Shown here: positions 17,663 through 27,900 of the stretch, in pieces | How the letters are laid out: the number at the start of each line of letters is the position of its first letter | Position numbering within the stretch: position 1 is the stretch's first letter | Origin: Bacteroidales bacterium | GTDB taxonomy: Bacteria > Bacteroidota > Bacteroidia > Bacteroidales > UBA10428 | Direction of reading: 5' to 3' | Assembly (NCBI GenBank): GCA_016930375.1 | Contig: JAFGGU010000039.1 | Coordinates: 1-61,449, forward strand | Length of the DNA stretch: 61,449 bases | Notes under the pieces: model-generated | Told to the model about the DNA's origin: nothing | The model's database searches: none | What the model saw: the letters and a program-made list of their open reading frames with translations, nothing else | Position numbers and translations under genes: made by a program

Positions 17663-19378
17663 TTACCCGTTCAGCCTGCTGTTTTTCCTGCTGAAAGTAA
17701 AATAAATCACCAGTCCGGCTCCCAGCCAGATTAAGAACCTTAGCCAATTGGTATGTCCAAGTTTGGTCATCAGAAATAAACAACTTAACAATCCCAGTAC
17801 CGGAATCACCGACAATTTTCTTTTGTAGCTCATCCAGGCAATTACCGGACAGGTAATGATGAAAATCAGCATGGGCAGATTTTCGATGATATCCCCGAAA
17901 TAATCATTTGGATCAAACGAGAAGAAGTCACTCCAGTAGACCTGGTTATATACCAGATTAACCAGGATAATGGCTGTAATCAATGCAGGAATGATGAATT
18001 TGCCATTCAGGTAAGGAACCTTGAACCGTCCCTGCGGCATTGATTCTTTGTTCTGAAGCACGAGAACGCCGGTGCATACCACCACAAACGCAAACAATGT
18101 TCCGATGCTGGTCAGGTCCGTGACTTCGGTGAGGTTCATGAACAGGGCCGGAACTGCTACGACAATGCCAGTCACAATGGTTGCAAATGACGGGGTCTTA
18201 AACCGGGGATGTATCCGTGAGAAGGCTTTAGGGAGAAGACCATCACGGCTCATGCTCATCCATATCCTGGGCTGCCCGAGTTGAAAAATCAGCAGAACGC
18301 CTGCCATGGCTATTAAGGCGGTAAAAGCCACAATGCCGCTGATCCAGTCGAGCCCCACCTTTTTAAATACGAATGCCAGGGGATCACCAACACCCAGTTC
18401 GCGATAATCCACCATACCGGTCAGTACCAGCGAGATGAGCACATAAAGGACCGTGCAGATCGCCAGTGAATAAAAGATCGCCCTGGGCAGATCGCGTGAT
18501 GGATTTTTGCATTCTTCCGCAGTGGTGGATATGGCATCAAAGCCAATGAAGGCAAAAAATACTGCTGAGACACCTTTAAGCACGCCTGCAATTCCTTCCG
18601 GGGCAAATGGGTGCCAGTTATCGGGATGCACATAGAACGAGCCGGCGACAATAACCCCGAATATCACCAATAGTTTGATGACTACCATGATGTTATTAAC
18701 CGTTCGGGATTCCCTGATGCCTATAAAAACGATGTAAGTGATAACCACTACGATCAGCAGGGCGGGGAAGTCGGCAATAATCCTGATATTCCACAGGGAA
18801 GGCGCACTATTCCAGGCTTCACTGGCGGACCGTACTGCCGAAGAAAGCATGGAAACATCACCTCCGCCTGCCAGGGTGTCGGCAACAACCCTGTGCGCGC
18901 GCAACGCACTGAAATAATCCATGGTCAGGTATTCCGGAATATGCCAGCCAAAACCCCTTATAAATTCGGTAAAATAATCAGACCACGATATGGCCACTGC
19001 AATGTTGCCTATGGCATATTCCAGCAGCAGATCCCAGCCAATGATCCAGGCTATCAGTTCGCCCAGTGAATAGTAGGCATAGGTATAGGCACTTCCGGCA
19101 ACGGGAACCATCGATGCAAATTCCGCATAACATAATGCTGAAAAGCCGCAGGCAACTGCGGTGAAGATAAAAAGCACGCTGATGGCAGGTCCGCCGCTGG
19201 CGGCAGCATTACCTATTGTTGAGAAAATCCCGGCTCCTACTACTGCGGCAATCCCGAATGCAGTCAGGTCTCTTACACTCAGCGATCTTTTTAATAAAGG
19301 TCCGGAGGTCTCATTTTCTGCTGACTCGCTGAGTATGCTGTGAAGCGGCTTGGTCCGCCATAAACTTCGCTTATTCAT
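17663..19378 (-). CDS. APC-superfamily amino acid permease (CAT/YfnA type), copy 1
   Basis: A 571-residue inner-membrane transporter with 12 or more spans. The first transmembrane segment carries the APC signature GAGIFSTIGNAAASGGPA; later conserved parts are GFDAISTTAEECKNPSRDLP and GQPRIWMSMSRDGLLP. It imports or exchanges cationic or other amino acids with protons; the substrate cannot be read. Compared with the related permease at 47981-49423 it has a longer loop between spans 3 and 4 (about 50 residues, ALRAHRVVADTLAGG region). The last residues are a short positively charged tail. Divergent from the T9SS-sorted gene at 19467. Confidence 0.92.
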   Translation of the reverse strand: MNKRSLWRTKPLHSILSESAENETSGPLLKRSLSVRDLTAFGIAAVVGAGIFSTIGNAAASGGPAISVLFIFTAVACGFSALCYAEFASMVPVAGSAYTYAYYSLGELIAWIIGWDLLLEYAIGNIAVAISWSDYFTEFIRGFGWHIPEYLTMDYFSALRAHRVVADTLAGGGDVSMLSSAVRSASEAWNSAPSLWNIRIIADFPALLIVVVITYIVFIGIRESRTVNNIMVVIKLLVIFGVIVAGSFYVHPDNWHPFAPEGIAGVLKGVSAVFFAFIGFDAISTTAEECKNPSRDLPRAIFYSLAICTVLYVLISLVLTGMVDYRELGVGDPLAFVFKKVGLDWISGIVAFTALIAMAGVLLIFQLGQPRIWMSMSRDGLLPKAFSRIHPRFKTPSFATIVTGIVVAVPALFMNLTEVTDLTSIGTLFAFVVVCTGVLVLQNKESMPQGRFKVPYLNGKFIIPALITAIILVNLVYNQVYWSDFFSFDPNDYFGDIIENLPMLIFIITCPVIAWMSYKRKLSVIPVLGLLSCLFLMTKLGHTNWLRFLIWLGAGLVIYFTFSRKNSRLNG

Positions 19379-19466
19379 TCCCGAATATTCGTAAATTGCA
19401 TGGATTTAAAGATAACATAAAAGAAATTCCATGATACGGTTTACCAAACCAAATAACTCACCTGTT

Positions 19467-21404
19467 ATGAAAAAACTATCATGCCTCATTGGGTGTATAT
19501 GGTGCGTTTTGCTTCTTCCTGCACAGGATTATACGCTGGGCTGGGAAGGGGAAAAGCTGATTCAGGATGCTTCTTTCCTGAATGCATCAGCATGGAAATG
19601 CAATCAATCGGATCTTGACGCGGGGGATTCCTGCTATGTTACTGCCGATACCTCTCTGAATCTGCACTGGAGATTCGGCGGCGGAATACGGGGAAAATTT
19701 TCCCAATGTTATCAGCTTTTGGTTTCCCCGTTGAATTTATCTGACAAACAGGTTATTGGCATCGACATACACGGAATGGAGGGGAAAAGCCGGATGCGCC
19801 ATGTTGAACTCAAATTCGAATCGGGAAGCGCACAGGTTTCCTACACCTGGGAAAACCTGGCCAGTTTAAACCGCTGGTGCGAAAATCTGGTAATTTTAAA
19901 AAGTCAGTTTTCCAACAGCCCGGCTTTCAGGTGGGATTCCATTACCATCATTTCATTTGCCGTTACCATGAACACCGAAAGTACCATGGACAACGAGGCT
20001 GATTCAGGCATTATTGCATTCAACAACCTGATGGCTGCATCATCCGATGAATTCATAAGGGCTGTCGATCATGAACCTGTCACTGAAATAAGTGTCGATG
20101 AACGGGAGACCATCAGGCTAAATGCTGCACAGGCGATAAGAGGCAGGCAGAATCCGAACGGATTGCTTACTACCTGGTTGCAGGATGGTTCATCGTGGCT
20201 TTACGGACAGGGTCTTGCGCTCAGGGCATTAACCGAAGAAGGTGAATGGAATGGTGCAGTTGCCGTCAATGATGATGCCTTTGCTGCTGAAAAGCTGGCA
20301 CGCTTCCTTGCTGCAAATCAGGCAGGTGAGGGCTACTGGCCAAGGGCCTGGGATGCTGCCACGGGAAATGTCCTTGTGGAACTCGAGGGAAACAACACGG
20401 TTTGGATGGGCGATTTTCCCTGGATACCGGGCAGCCTGGCTAATTATTTTCGGAAATCAGGGGACAGCCAGGTACTCCCAGCAATCCTGAAGGCAAAAAC
20501 ATTCCTGTATAATCTGGTCGAAGAAACAGGAAAAGTCAATACAGTGGATATAACAACACGCATGAAATATGAGGTTTCCAACTACGAGGGTTATGCAGCA
20601 ACTCTGTATTGCCTTCTGGAACTTGGCGATACAATAAAAGCCAAACAGGTAATGGATTATGTGATGTCTGCCGGTTGGGATGATCAATTACTGATGTGGA
20701 AGGAGGGACCGGGTTCATCACGACCGGTACTCCTTGTGAATACATGGCTGGCAGCCATAGCTGTTACCCTCGATTACAAAAAACAGGCCCTTGATGCACT
20801 TTCAATGGTAGGGAAGCTCCTTTATACGAGGGGCCCTGACGAACCCTGGGGATTTGACGGCATAGGTCCGATAGCCATGTGGTATGAGGGAACCCTGTCA
20901 TATATTGCTGCGGGAGGTCCGGGCAGCAATATGTTGTTTACAGGAATAGTGGACCATATCAATGCGGATGGAAGCGTTCCGGCCTATAATGAAAACCTGG
21001 GTTCCATGGCAGGGATATGGGCCGTGGACTGGTCCAGTCTGGATGCCACTTCATGGCTCTATTTCGCTGCAGCCCAAAAGGTTCCTTTCGGTTATACCGG
21101 GACTGATCCTGATATTTTTTCAGGATCCGGAGAAAAAGAAGCTGAAAATCTGAACCTGGAAATGCGATACTTTAATAGAAAGATTTATATTATTGACAAT
21201 GAATACGATATGACTGATAGCTACCGGATGGAGCTGTATTCCATGAACGGTGTTATGATAGGATGCTGTAAAAGCAAACCGGGTGAAAGAGTTGTGAATA
21301 TAACGGATATGAAGGTCGGGGAACTTACCTCCGGGAATATTTATCTGGTGGTGCTGCGTAAAGGAGATCAGAGGTCCACGCTAAAATTCATAGTTCATCT
21401 CTGA
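19467..21404 (+). CDS. T9SS-secreted protein with alpha-toroid-like catalytic region
   Basis: A 645-residue protein with signal peptide (MKKLSCLIGCIWCVLLLPAQ). Residues about 25-200 look like a beta-sandwich, rich in FESGS and ITIISFAVTMN strands. Residues about 210-560 are helical with aromatic and acidic residues (GLLTTWLQDGSSWLYGQG, EGYWPRAWD, EPWGFDGIGPIAMWYEG), reminiscent of (alpha/alpha) barrels in glycoside hydrolases and lyases. The last 75 residues (RMELYSMNGVMIG ... GNIYLVVLRKGDQ) fit a type A T9SS C-terminal sorting domain, so it is probably cell-surface or secreted. The frame opens at 19431, but ATG 19467 precedes the signal peptide. It may act on polysaccharide; no specific family recognised. 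Confidence 0.75.
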   Translation: MKKLSCLIGCIWCVLLLPAQDYTLGWEGEKLIQDASFLNASAWKCNQSDLDAGDSCYVTADTSLNLHWRFGGGIRGKFSQCYQLLVSPLNLSDKQVIGIDIHGMEGKSRMRHVELKFESGSAQVSYTWENLASLNRWCENLVILKSQFSNSPAFRWDSITIISFAVTMNTESTMDNEADSGIIAFNNLMAASSDEFIRAVDHEPVTEISVDERETIRLNAAQAIRGRQNPNGLLTTWLQDGSSWLYGQGLALRALTEEGEWNGAVAVNDDAFAAEKLARFLAANQAGEGYWPRAWDAATGNVLVELEGNNTVWMGDFPWIPGSLANYFRKSGDSQVLPAILKAKTFLYNLVEETGKVNTVDITTRMKYEVSNYEGYAATLYCLLELGDTIKAKQVMDYVMSAGWDDQLLMWKEGPGSSRPVLLVNTWLAAIAVTLDYKKQALDALSMVGKLLYTRGPDEPWGFDGIGPIAMWYEGTLSYIAAGGPGSNMLFTGIVDHINADGSVPAYNENLGSMAGIWAVDWSSLDATSWLYFAAAQKVPFGYTGTDPDIFSGSGEKEAENLNLEMRYFNRKIYIIDNEYDMTDSYRMELYSMNGVMIGCCKSKPGERVVNITDMKVGELTSGNIYLVVLRKGDQRSTLKFIVHL

Positions 21405-22102
21405 ACCAGCAATTTGTTTTGTTCCGAGAGGCATCTCTTCATGTTCCGGTGAAATTCATTGATGGCAATGCGGTGAAAATAGGGATAGAGATAACGGTCC
21501 CGCAGGAAAGAATTGCTTCTGAAAGCAGTGTGATGAATAATTTCGGTATAACCTTTACGTGTGGGAATGAAGTAGATCGTCTGTTCACCACGGGATTTTC
21601 CTCCTTTTAAATAGCTGAAAGTAATGGATCTTTGAACGCTGTCAATATTGACTATTTCCAATCCCACGGCCAGGTTGTACAGGCCCTTTAAAATCTTCAG
21701 GTTTACATATAAAACATGCCCGGTATCAATCCCGGCATAATGCAAATCATTCCGGTACATCACGGTATTTTCCCATTTTGAGATGAGCAATCCAAAGGAA
21801 ACCATATTACCGTTCCATGATTCGGCAGGACTGGTGATCTGGTAGGTTTGCCATACAAGTTCAGGATTTTCCCGGATGTAATAAGCCGATTCCAGGATAC
21901 GATAACCCTGCATATCCTGTCCTTGGCGATAAGTGGACCTGACTTCCTTAAAGTCCTGCAGCTGGTTGCCCGCAAACTGATCCCTGATCAGCGTTCGCAC
22001 CTTTTTTTGAGGAATACGTGACATATCGATTTTTTCGGAAGCATTTTGCGCATAACCCGCCCAGGAGGCTGATAAAATGAGAAGGAACAACCAGAACTTC
22101 AT
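21395..22102 (-). CDS. Exported SRPBCC-like protein of unknown function
   Basis: A 235-residue protein with signal peptide (MKFWLFLLILSASWAGYAQ). The remainder has alternating strands and a long C-terminal helix (YFHRIAINEFHRNMKRCL), and the motif pattern (SFGLLISKW, IYFIPTRKGYTEIIHHTAF) resembles a START/SRPBCC-type lipid-binding fold, a weak assignment. The start at 22102 is chosen over the longer frame since it begins the signal peptide. Its 3' end overlaps the convergent gene by 10 bp. It probably shares a transcript with the DUF4197 gene 67 bp upstream. Confidence 0.65.
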   Translation of the reverse strand: MKFWLFLLILSASWAGYAQNASEKIDMSRIPQKKVRTLIRDQFAGNQLQDFKEVRSTYRQGQDMQGYRILESAYYIRENPELVWQTYQITSPAESWNGNMVSFGLLISKWENTVMYRNDLHYAGIDTGHVLYVNLKILKGLYNLAVGLEIVNIDSVQRSITFSYLKGGKSRGEQTIYFIPTRKGYTEIIHHTAFRSNSFLRDRYLYPYFHRIAINEFHRNMKRCLSEQNKLLVQR

Positions 22103-22169
22103 AGGCGATATTCTTTGAATACTTATACAGGAAATGGTATTCAAAGGTTACTGCAGTGTGTGGCTTTTA

Positions 22170-22886
22170 TCAGTTTCCAAACACCTTTTTAAGCAGTTCC
22201 GTTGTTCTGGCCAGGGGATCCTTTCGGATCTTCAGTTCCTCCTTGGCAATCATTGTAAAGAGGCCCTTGATAGCCTGATCAGTCACATAGGCTGAAAGAT
22301 TGGGATTCATTTTCTGTACGAACGGTATCTTGTTGTAAGCAGTGATCAGGTCGGTCCAGTATTTGGTGGCATCCACCTTATCGAGGGAGGTTTTGATCAC
22401 CGGCTGAAATTTGGCCTGAAGCTCCGGTGTGGTAGTTCTCTGCAGGTACAGAGTGGCGGCATTGTTTTCCCCCCTTACGATGCTGATGGCATCGCGGATT
22501 GTCATGCCTTTAATGGCTGCGACGAATATCGGTTTGGCTTCTTTGGCCGCATCTTCGGCGGCACGGTTAATGGAAAGGATGGCTTTGTCGACCTGGTTTC
22601 CCAGCCCAACAGCCCTGAGTTTTGATTCAATGTTTTCTGCTTCAGGCGGGAATGGGATCTTAATTTCGGAATTGCCAAAATACCCGTCTATAACCGAAAC
22701 CAGGTTAACGCTTTCACCCGTGCCTTTCACCAGGGCTTCCTTAATGCCTTCAGCAGCTTCGCTTTCGGTGATACTACCGGATGTACCCAGCGCTTTGGAT
22801 ACATCGGAAAGCAACGTGGTATTTGCGCAGGAAAGCATTATGGCAAAAAACAGCGCCAGGACAGAAAATTGTACCAGATTTCTCAT
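22170..22886 (-). CDS. DUF4197-family lipoprotein
   Basis: A 238-residue protein matching the DUF4197 pattern: a lipoprotein signal ending AIMLSC, then a helical body with the conserved stretches ITESEAAEGIKEALVKGT, IPFPPEAENIESKLR and MTIRDAISIVRG, ending with a KDPLARTTELLKKVFG tail. Members of the family are periplasmic or outer-membrane lipoproteins of unknown function. The start at 22886 is used rather than the longer open frame because it begins the lipoprotein signal and leaves a 61-bp divergent gap to the sigma factor gene. Confidence 0.85.
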   Translation of the reverse strand: MRNLVQFSVLALFFAIMLSCANTTLLSDVSKALGTSGSITESEAAEGIKEALVKGTGESVNLVSVIDGYFGNSEIKIPFPPEAENIESKLRAVGLGNQVDKAILSINRAAEDAAKEAKPIFVAAIKGMTIRDAISIVRGENNAATLYLQRTTTPELQAKFQPVIKTSLDKVDATKYWTDLITAYNKIPFVQKMNPNLSAYVTDQAIKGLFTMIAKEELKIRKDPLARTTELLKKVFGN

Positions 22887-22893
22887 TTCTCTA

Positions 22894-22901
22894 TATTTTT
22901 G
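22894..22901 (+). promoter_or_regulatory. -7 promoter element of the ECF sigma gene
   Basis: TATTTTTG matches TAnnTTTG and predicts a transcript start near 22908, leaving a leader of about 40 bases before the sigma factor ATG. Confidence 0.5.
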
Positions 22902-22947
22902 GTAAAAATAGTTAAATTTAGTACCAATTGGATAATTAACGCGCAAC

Positions 22948-23508
22948 ATGAAGGTCTCAGGGTATAATATTGTCAGTCAGTTAAAAAATGATGACAATGA
23001 TGCCTACAAATATCTTTTCAGAACATTCTATCTGGATTTATACCATAGGGCTTTTAAATACACGTGCCATAAGGAAGATGCCAAAGACCTGGTACAGTCA
23101 ACTTTTATCAAAGTATGGGAAAAACGGAAGGATCTCCTGGAAGATAGGCCTATCGAACCTCTATTGTACACAATTCATAGAAACAATTGTCTTGACTATA
23201 TTAGGACCAGAAAAACCAAGATTAATTATATGCCCAATGATCCGTCGGTTGATACGGATATGCAAACGCCTTTTGACCAGGTTGTTTCCAGGGAACTGGA
23301 AATGAAAATTGACAAAGCTGTCGCAGAACTTCCTGTAAAATGCCGACAAATTTTTGAATACAGCCGCTATAATGATCTTAAATATGCAGAAATAGCCACA
23401 AAGTTGAGCATATCGGTCAAAACAGTGGAAAACCAGATTTCTATTGCCCTGGATAAACTTAGAAAATTACTGGTCGAATGTCTCCTTTGGATAATCTTGT
23501 TGATTTAG
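22948..23508 (+). CDS. ECF RNA polymerase sigma factor (FecI-like)
   Basis: A 186-residue extracytoplasmic-function sigma factor with region 2 (FRTFYLDLYHRAFKY, KEDAKDLVQSTFIKVWE) near residues 24-65 and region 4 (ELPVKCRQIFEYSRYNDLKYAE, then KLSISVKTVENQIS) near 125-175. It heads the series sigma, FecR anti-sigma, SusC, SusD. In this well-known arrangement, substrate binding at the SusC N-terminal signalling domain releases the sigma factor, which transcribes the susCD genes. The C-terminal tail WIILLI is unusually hydrophobic. Confidence 0.92.
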   Translation: MKVSGYNIVSQLKNDDNDAYKYLFRTFYLDLYHRAFKYTCHKEDAKDLVQSTFIKVWEKRKDLLEDRPIEPLLYTIHRNNCLDYIRTRKTKINYMPNDPSVDTDMQTPFDQVVSRELEMKIDKAVAELPVKCRQIFEYSRYNDLKYAEIATKLSISVKTVENQISIALDKLRKLLVECLLWIILLI

Positions 23509-23580
23509 TACCATTCATCCATAAAATATTCCGGAGTTTATTTAGGGGTCAGATGCCACTCATTCGTAATACTATATGTT

Positions 23581-24717
23581 ATGGACAAAAATCTTCTTAT
23601 TAAATACCTTCATGGTGAATGTGATGCACAGGAATCACTGGAAATAGCCATTCTGTTTGAATTGGTGCCGGAGATCAAAAATGAGTTTGAAGCTTTGAAA
23701 GCGGAATGGCAAGCCGTTACCATTCGGAATGATCCTCCCCAAACACTAGAAATTGAAGCCGAACTTGAGAAATACATGCTCAAAATAGACGGATTGAGAA
23801 AACAGGAGAGATCTGATACCCGGTTCCTGAAACCTTCAAAAATTGATCTCAAACTCATTTTTAAAATTGCAGCCCTTGTTATCATTGGCATTGGTCTGGG
23901 CTCTCTTATTACATACAGGACAATTTCTGTCAGTAATCAACGTTTCGAATCCGGTAATCTTACCCACCTGGTAATGTCTCCCAAAGGGAGTAACACCATT
24001 TCCATTCTGCCCGATGGCACTAAAGTGTGGTTGAATGCCGGTACTACCCTGAAATATTCGAACAAGTACGGAATTCAGAACCGTGATGTGGAACTGGAAG
24101 GTGAAGCCTATTTTAAAGTGACCACGGATCCTGAAATGCCTTTTACCGTATTTACATCAGAGTTAAAAATCAAAGCCTGGGGAACAGCCTTTAATGTGAA
24201 GGCATATCCTGATGAAAAAGTCATAACTACCACACTGGAAGAAGGGAAAGTGAGCATCCAGGGCAGGGGCATTAATATTATCTTAAAACCTAAACAAAAC
24301 GTTACCTACCAGAGAAGGGAATTTATTAAAAGCGACAGCACAGCGGATAATACCTACGGGACAAATAAACCAAAAACACCGGATCCAATTGCCAGAAAAC
24401 CAAAATTTGATTTACTGACCGATGTAAATACCCAGATCTATACCTCCTGGAAAGATGGTCAATGGATCATTGAATCGGAAACCTTGTCGGAAGTAGCCAC
24501 ATTAATGGAACGCAAATTCAGTGTAACTGTTCAGATCGAATCCGAAGGACTTTTGGATTATAGATTCAGCGGTACTTTCACCAACGAAACACTGGAGCAG
24601 ATTTTAAATGCTTTCCGCCTCACGGCACCCATCGAATACAAAATCGATAAAGGCATTGTTACCATAAAACAGGATAAAAAGCGCAAGGAAAATTACCTGG
24701 ATATAATTCATAACTAA
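23581..24717 (+). CDS. FecR-family anti-sigma factor
   Basis: A 378-residue inner-membrane regulator. Residues 1-95 are the cytoplasmic sigma-binding part, residues about 97-118 the single membrane span (IAALVIIGIGLGSLITY), and the rest periplasmic. The FecR domain is visible in LPDGTKVWLNAGTTL and VELEGEAYFKV near residues 142-180, and the C-terminal FecR/STN-like domain (LSEVATLMERKFSV, YRFSGTFTNETLEQIL) near 300-365. It transmits a signal from the SusC plug to the sigma factor encoded 72 bp upstream. Confidence 0.92.
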   Translation: MDKNLLIKYLHGECDAQESLEIAILFELVPEIKNEFEALKAEWQAVTIRNDPPQTLEIEAELEKYMLKIDGLRKQERSDTRFLKPSKIDLKLIFKIAALVIIGIGLGSLITYRTISVSNQRFESGNLTHLVMSPKGSNTISILPDGTKVWLNAGTTLKYSNKYGIQNRDVELEGEAYFKVTTDPEMPFTVFTSELKIKAWGTAFNVKAYPDEKVITTTLEEGKVSIQGRGINIILKPKQNVTYQRREFIKSDSTADNTYGTNKPKTPDPIARKPKFDLLTDVNTQIYTSWKDGQWIIESETLSEVATLMERKFSVTVQIESEGLLDYRFSGTFTNETLEQILNAFRLTAPIEYKIDKGIVTIKQDKKRKENYLDIIHN

Positions 24718-24785
24718 CTACAAAATAGGATAACTAACTAAAACTATTATGCCCATGATCAAAACCAAGTAAGACTTTCAAAAAA

Positions 24786-24821
24786 ACCGGGTAAGCTTAT
24801 GTCCAGTAAGCTTAGCCCGGT
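24786..24821 (+). promoter_or_regulatory. Long hairpin between the anti-sigma gene and susC
   Basis: ACCGGGTAAGCTTA pairs with TAAGCTTAGCCCGGT around the 7-base loop TGTCCAG, with one bulged base. A T-tract follows only after 14 bases (24837-24843), so it is not a classical terminator. It may attenuate transcription between regulator and transporter genes or stabilise the susCD mRNA. Confidence 0.55.
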
Positions 24822-24905
24822 CTGTCATTCAGTTAATTTTTTTCCCCGTCCATAGATTTCGATGCTGCGGAATGGGAATATTGTTAAAACTAACCACGTA
24901 AAATT

Positions 24906-27900
24906 ATGAAAAAAAAACTGTGCAATGCTCTATTACACAAAAAAAGACTACTACGTATGAAGTTAACTATCTTAATCGCATGTGTATGTCTGGTCCAGGT
25001 TTCAGCTTCTGTCACTATCCATGGTCAAAACGTTTCTATCGATGTTTGTGGCCAGCCTCTGAAAGATGTCTTTAAGACGATTGAAGATCAGAGTAATTAC
25101 AGGTTCTTTTATAACGAATCTTTTGCTGATCTCAACAGGATAATCACCTATAGCACCAGTAATAAACCCATTACTGAAGTTTTGGACAACCTGTTTAAGG
25201 GATCGAAGGTTTCGTATAAAATTCTCGAAAATAATCTGGTAGTGATTGGACTTGTATCAGAATTACAGCAACAGAAAATTACCGGAAGAGTTATCGATGC
25301 GTCCTCAGGAGATCCTTTACCGGGAGTTTATATTATGATCAAGGGAACAACCCAGGGTGTGATATCGGATGTTAATGGCCGGTATTCAATTGATGTTTCT
25401 GAACCGGGGACAGTTCTTGTTTTTTCATTTGTTGGTTACAATACGGAGGAAGTGACCCTTCAAAACCAGCAGGAGATCAATGTTTCGCTGACACCCGATA
25501 TCAAAGCGCTTGAGGAAATAGTTGTGGTAGGTTATGGCGCCGTCAAAAAGAGTGATTTGACCGGTTCGGTATCTTCCATCAAGTACGAGGACTTTAAAAA
25601 AAGTTCGTTATCATCCTTTGATCAGGCCATCCAGGGCAGGGCCGCCGGTGTTCAAGTAACCCAGGCATCTTCGGCACCCGGTGGCCGTGTTATGATCCGT
25701 GTCCGCGGAGGAAATTCATTGAGCAGCAGTAACGAACCCCTGTATATTGTCGACGGATATCCGATTTCAGCCGGAAACACGGCAGGAGGAAACGGAGCTG
25801 GACAAAACCCTCTGGCAACGATAAATCCTGCCGACATTGCTTCGATCGAAATTCTGAAAGACGCTTCAGCAACTGCCATTTATGGTGCCAGGGGCGCCAA
25901 TGGTGTCGTGCTTATTACAACCAAAAGGGGACAGATCGGGAAGACCATGATTACATTCGACGGTTACTGGGGAACACAAAAAATTGCCAAAAAGCTCGAC
26001 ATGATGAATGCCCGTGAATTTGCCTTACTGGTAAATGAAGCCAGAGCAAATGACGGATTAGGAGCAGCATTCCCCAATCCTACCAATCTGTATTATTTTC
26101 CTGATCCCAATACTTTGGGTGAAGGTGTGGATTATCAGGATGAAGTATTCCACGAGGCACCGGTCAGCAGTTATAACCTGGGAATATCCGGTGGAAATGA
26201 AATTACCCGGTATGCGGTAGGAGGCAGTTACTTCGGACAAACCGGTGTTTTGAGAGGTTCTGATTTTCAGCGAGCCTCATTCCGTGCCAATATTGATACC
26301 AAACTGGCCAAGAATCTCTCTTTGGCCACGAACATCACAGCCAGCCATGTTTGGGGCAATAACGGTAAATCGGAGGGAGATGGCGGTAATAATGCCGGTG
26401 CGGTGAATGCGGCTATTCTTATGCCACCTACAGTTCCCATTAAAATGGAAGACGGATCCTATACCCAGATGAATCCGACACCGGGGGGTTCCACCATTCA
26501 AAATCCGGTTCCTATTGTGAAATTTGCAACCGATTACCAGGAAATAGACCGGGTGCTGGGATCTGTTGATGCCAACTGGAATATCATGGAAGGTCTGTCA
26601 TTGAAAGTGACATTCGGCACGGATATGTCCATTGCTGACAGACAGGTATACTGGCCCAAAGAAACTGTAAACGGATTTAACGCCAAGGGTTCCGGTTCGC
26701 AAGCCAGTCGCAAGATGACTTCGTATCTGAATGAAAACATCCTTACCTATAATAAAACTTTTGGTGATCATTCGCTGAATGTTGTTGGCGGATATACCAG
26801 GCAGGTGTTTAATGACCGTAGTTTCGATGCCGCAGCGACCAATTTCCCAACAGACCTTTGGGATGCAAATAATCTGGATGGAGGTACAGTATACTCGCAA
26901 CCCAATTCCAACAGAAGTAAAAGTCAGCTGGCTTCCTATCTCGGTCGCGTGAATTATATTTTTAAGGAAAAATATTTATTCACGTTTACCGCGCGTGCTG
27001 ACGGAAGTTCCAAATTCGGGGCAAACAACAAGTGGGCATTCTTCCCATCCGTGGCTGTAGCATGGCGAATTTCACAGGAGAATTTCTTTAAATCATTGAA
27101 CCTGATCAGTAATCTGAAATTAAGGGCCAGTTATGGTCAAACCGGGAACCAGGATATTGCAAGCTACCAGTCGCTGGCCCGTTTAGGAGTAATGAATTAT
27201 CCATTCAACAGTACACTAAGTTCCGGCATCGGCCCCAATAACATCCCCAACCCTGACCTTAAATGGGAAACAACTTCTACAACTGACGTCGGTATTGACC
27301 TGGGAATATTCAACAACCGGTTAAACCTCGTTGTGGATTATTACTATAAGAAAACCACCGATTTATTGTGGAATATCAGTATCCCTAGAACTACGGGCTT
27401 TTCTTCAATTTTCAAAAATGTCGGCAGTCTTGAAAATAAAGGCCTTGAAATTAGTCTTGGTGCGGATATTTTCACAGGTCAGTTTCAATGGAATTCTCAA
27501 CTGAACTGGTCAAGAAACAGGAACAAAGTATTGGAAATACCCGGATTTACACCATCTACCCAGGGTTCATTATCGGGACACCTGAAAGTAAACGGAAGTT
27601 GGCTTGAACCCGGTTTACCGGTGGGTGTATGGAACTTGCTGCAATACGATGGCGTATTTCAGGACCAGGCACAATTGGATGACGGCCCCACTTCATCAGG
27701 TGCCAAGCTGGGAGATGCAAGGTTTATTGATAAAAGTGGTGACGGATCCATCAATTACACCGACGACCGGATGATCGTGGGAGATCCAAATCCCAGTTTC
27801 ATTTACGGATGGTCCAACAATTTCAAGTATAAGGGACTTGACCTTTCAGTTTATATCCAGGGGTCCTTTGGTAACGATATCCTGAATGTGCAACGTGCAG

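Noticed and set aside
22887..22949. Longer N-terminus of the DUF4197 protein
   Set aside because: It would run into the start of the divergent sigma gene and hide a clear lipoprotein signal.
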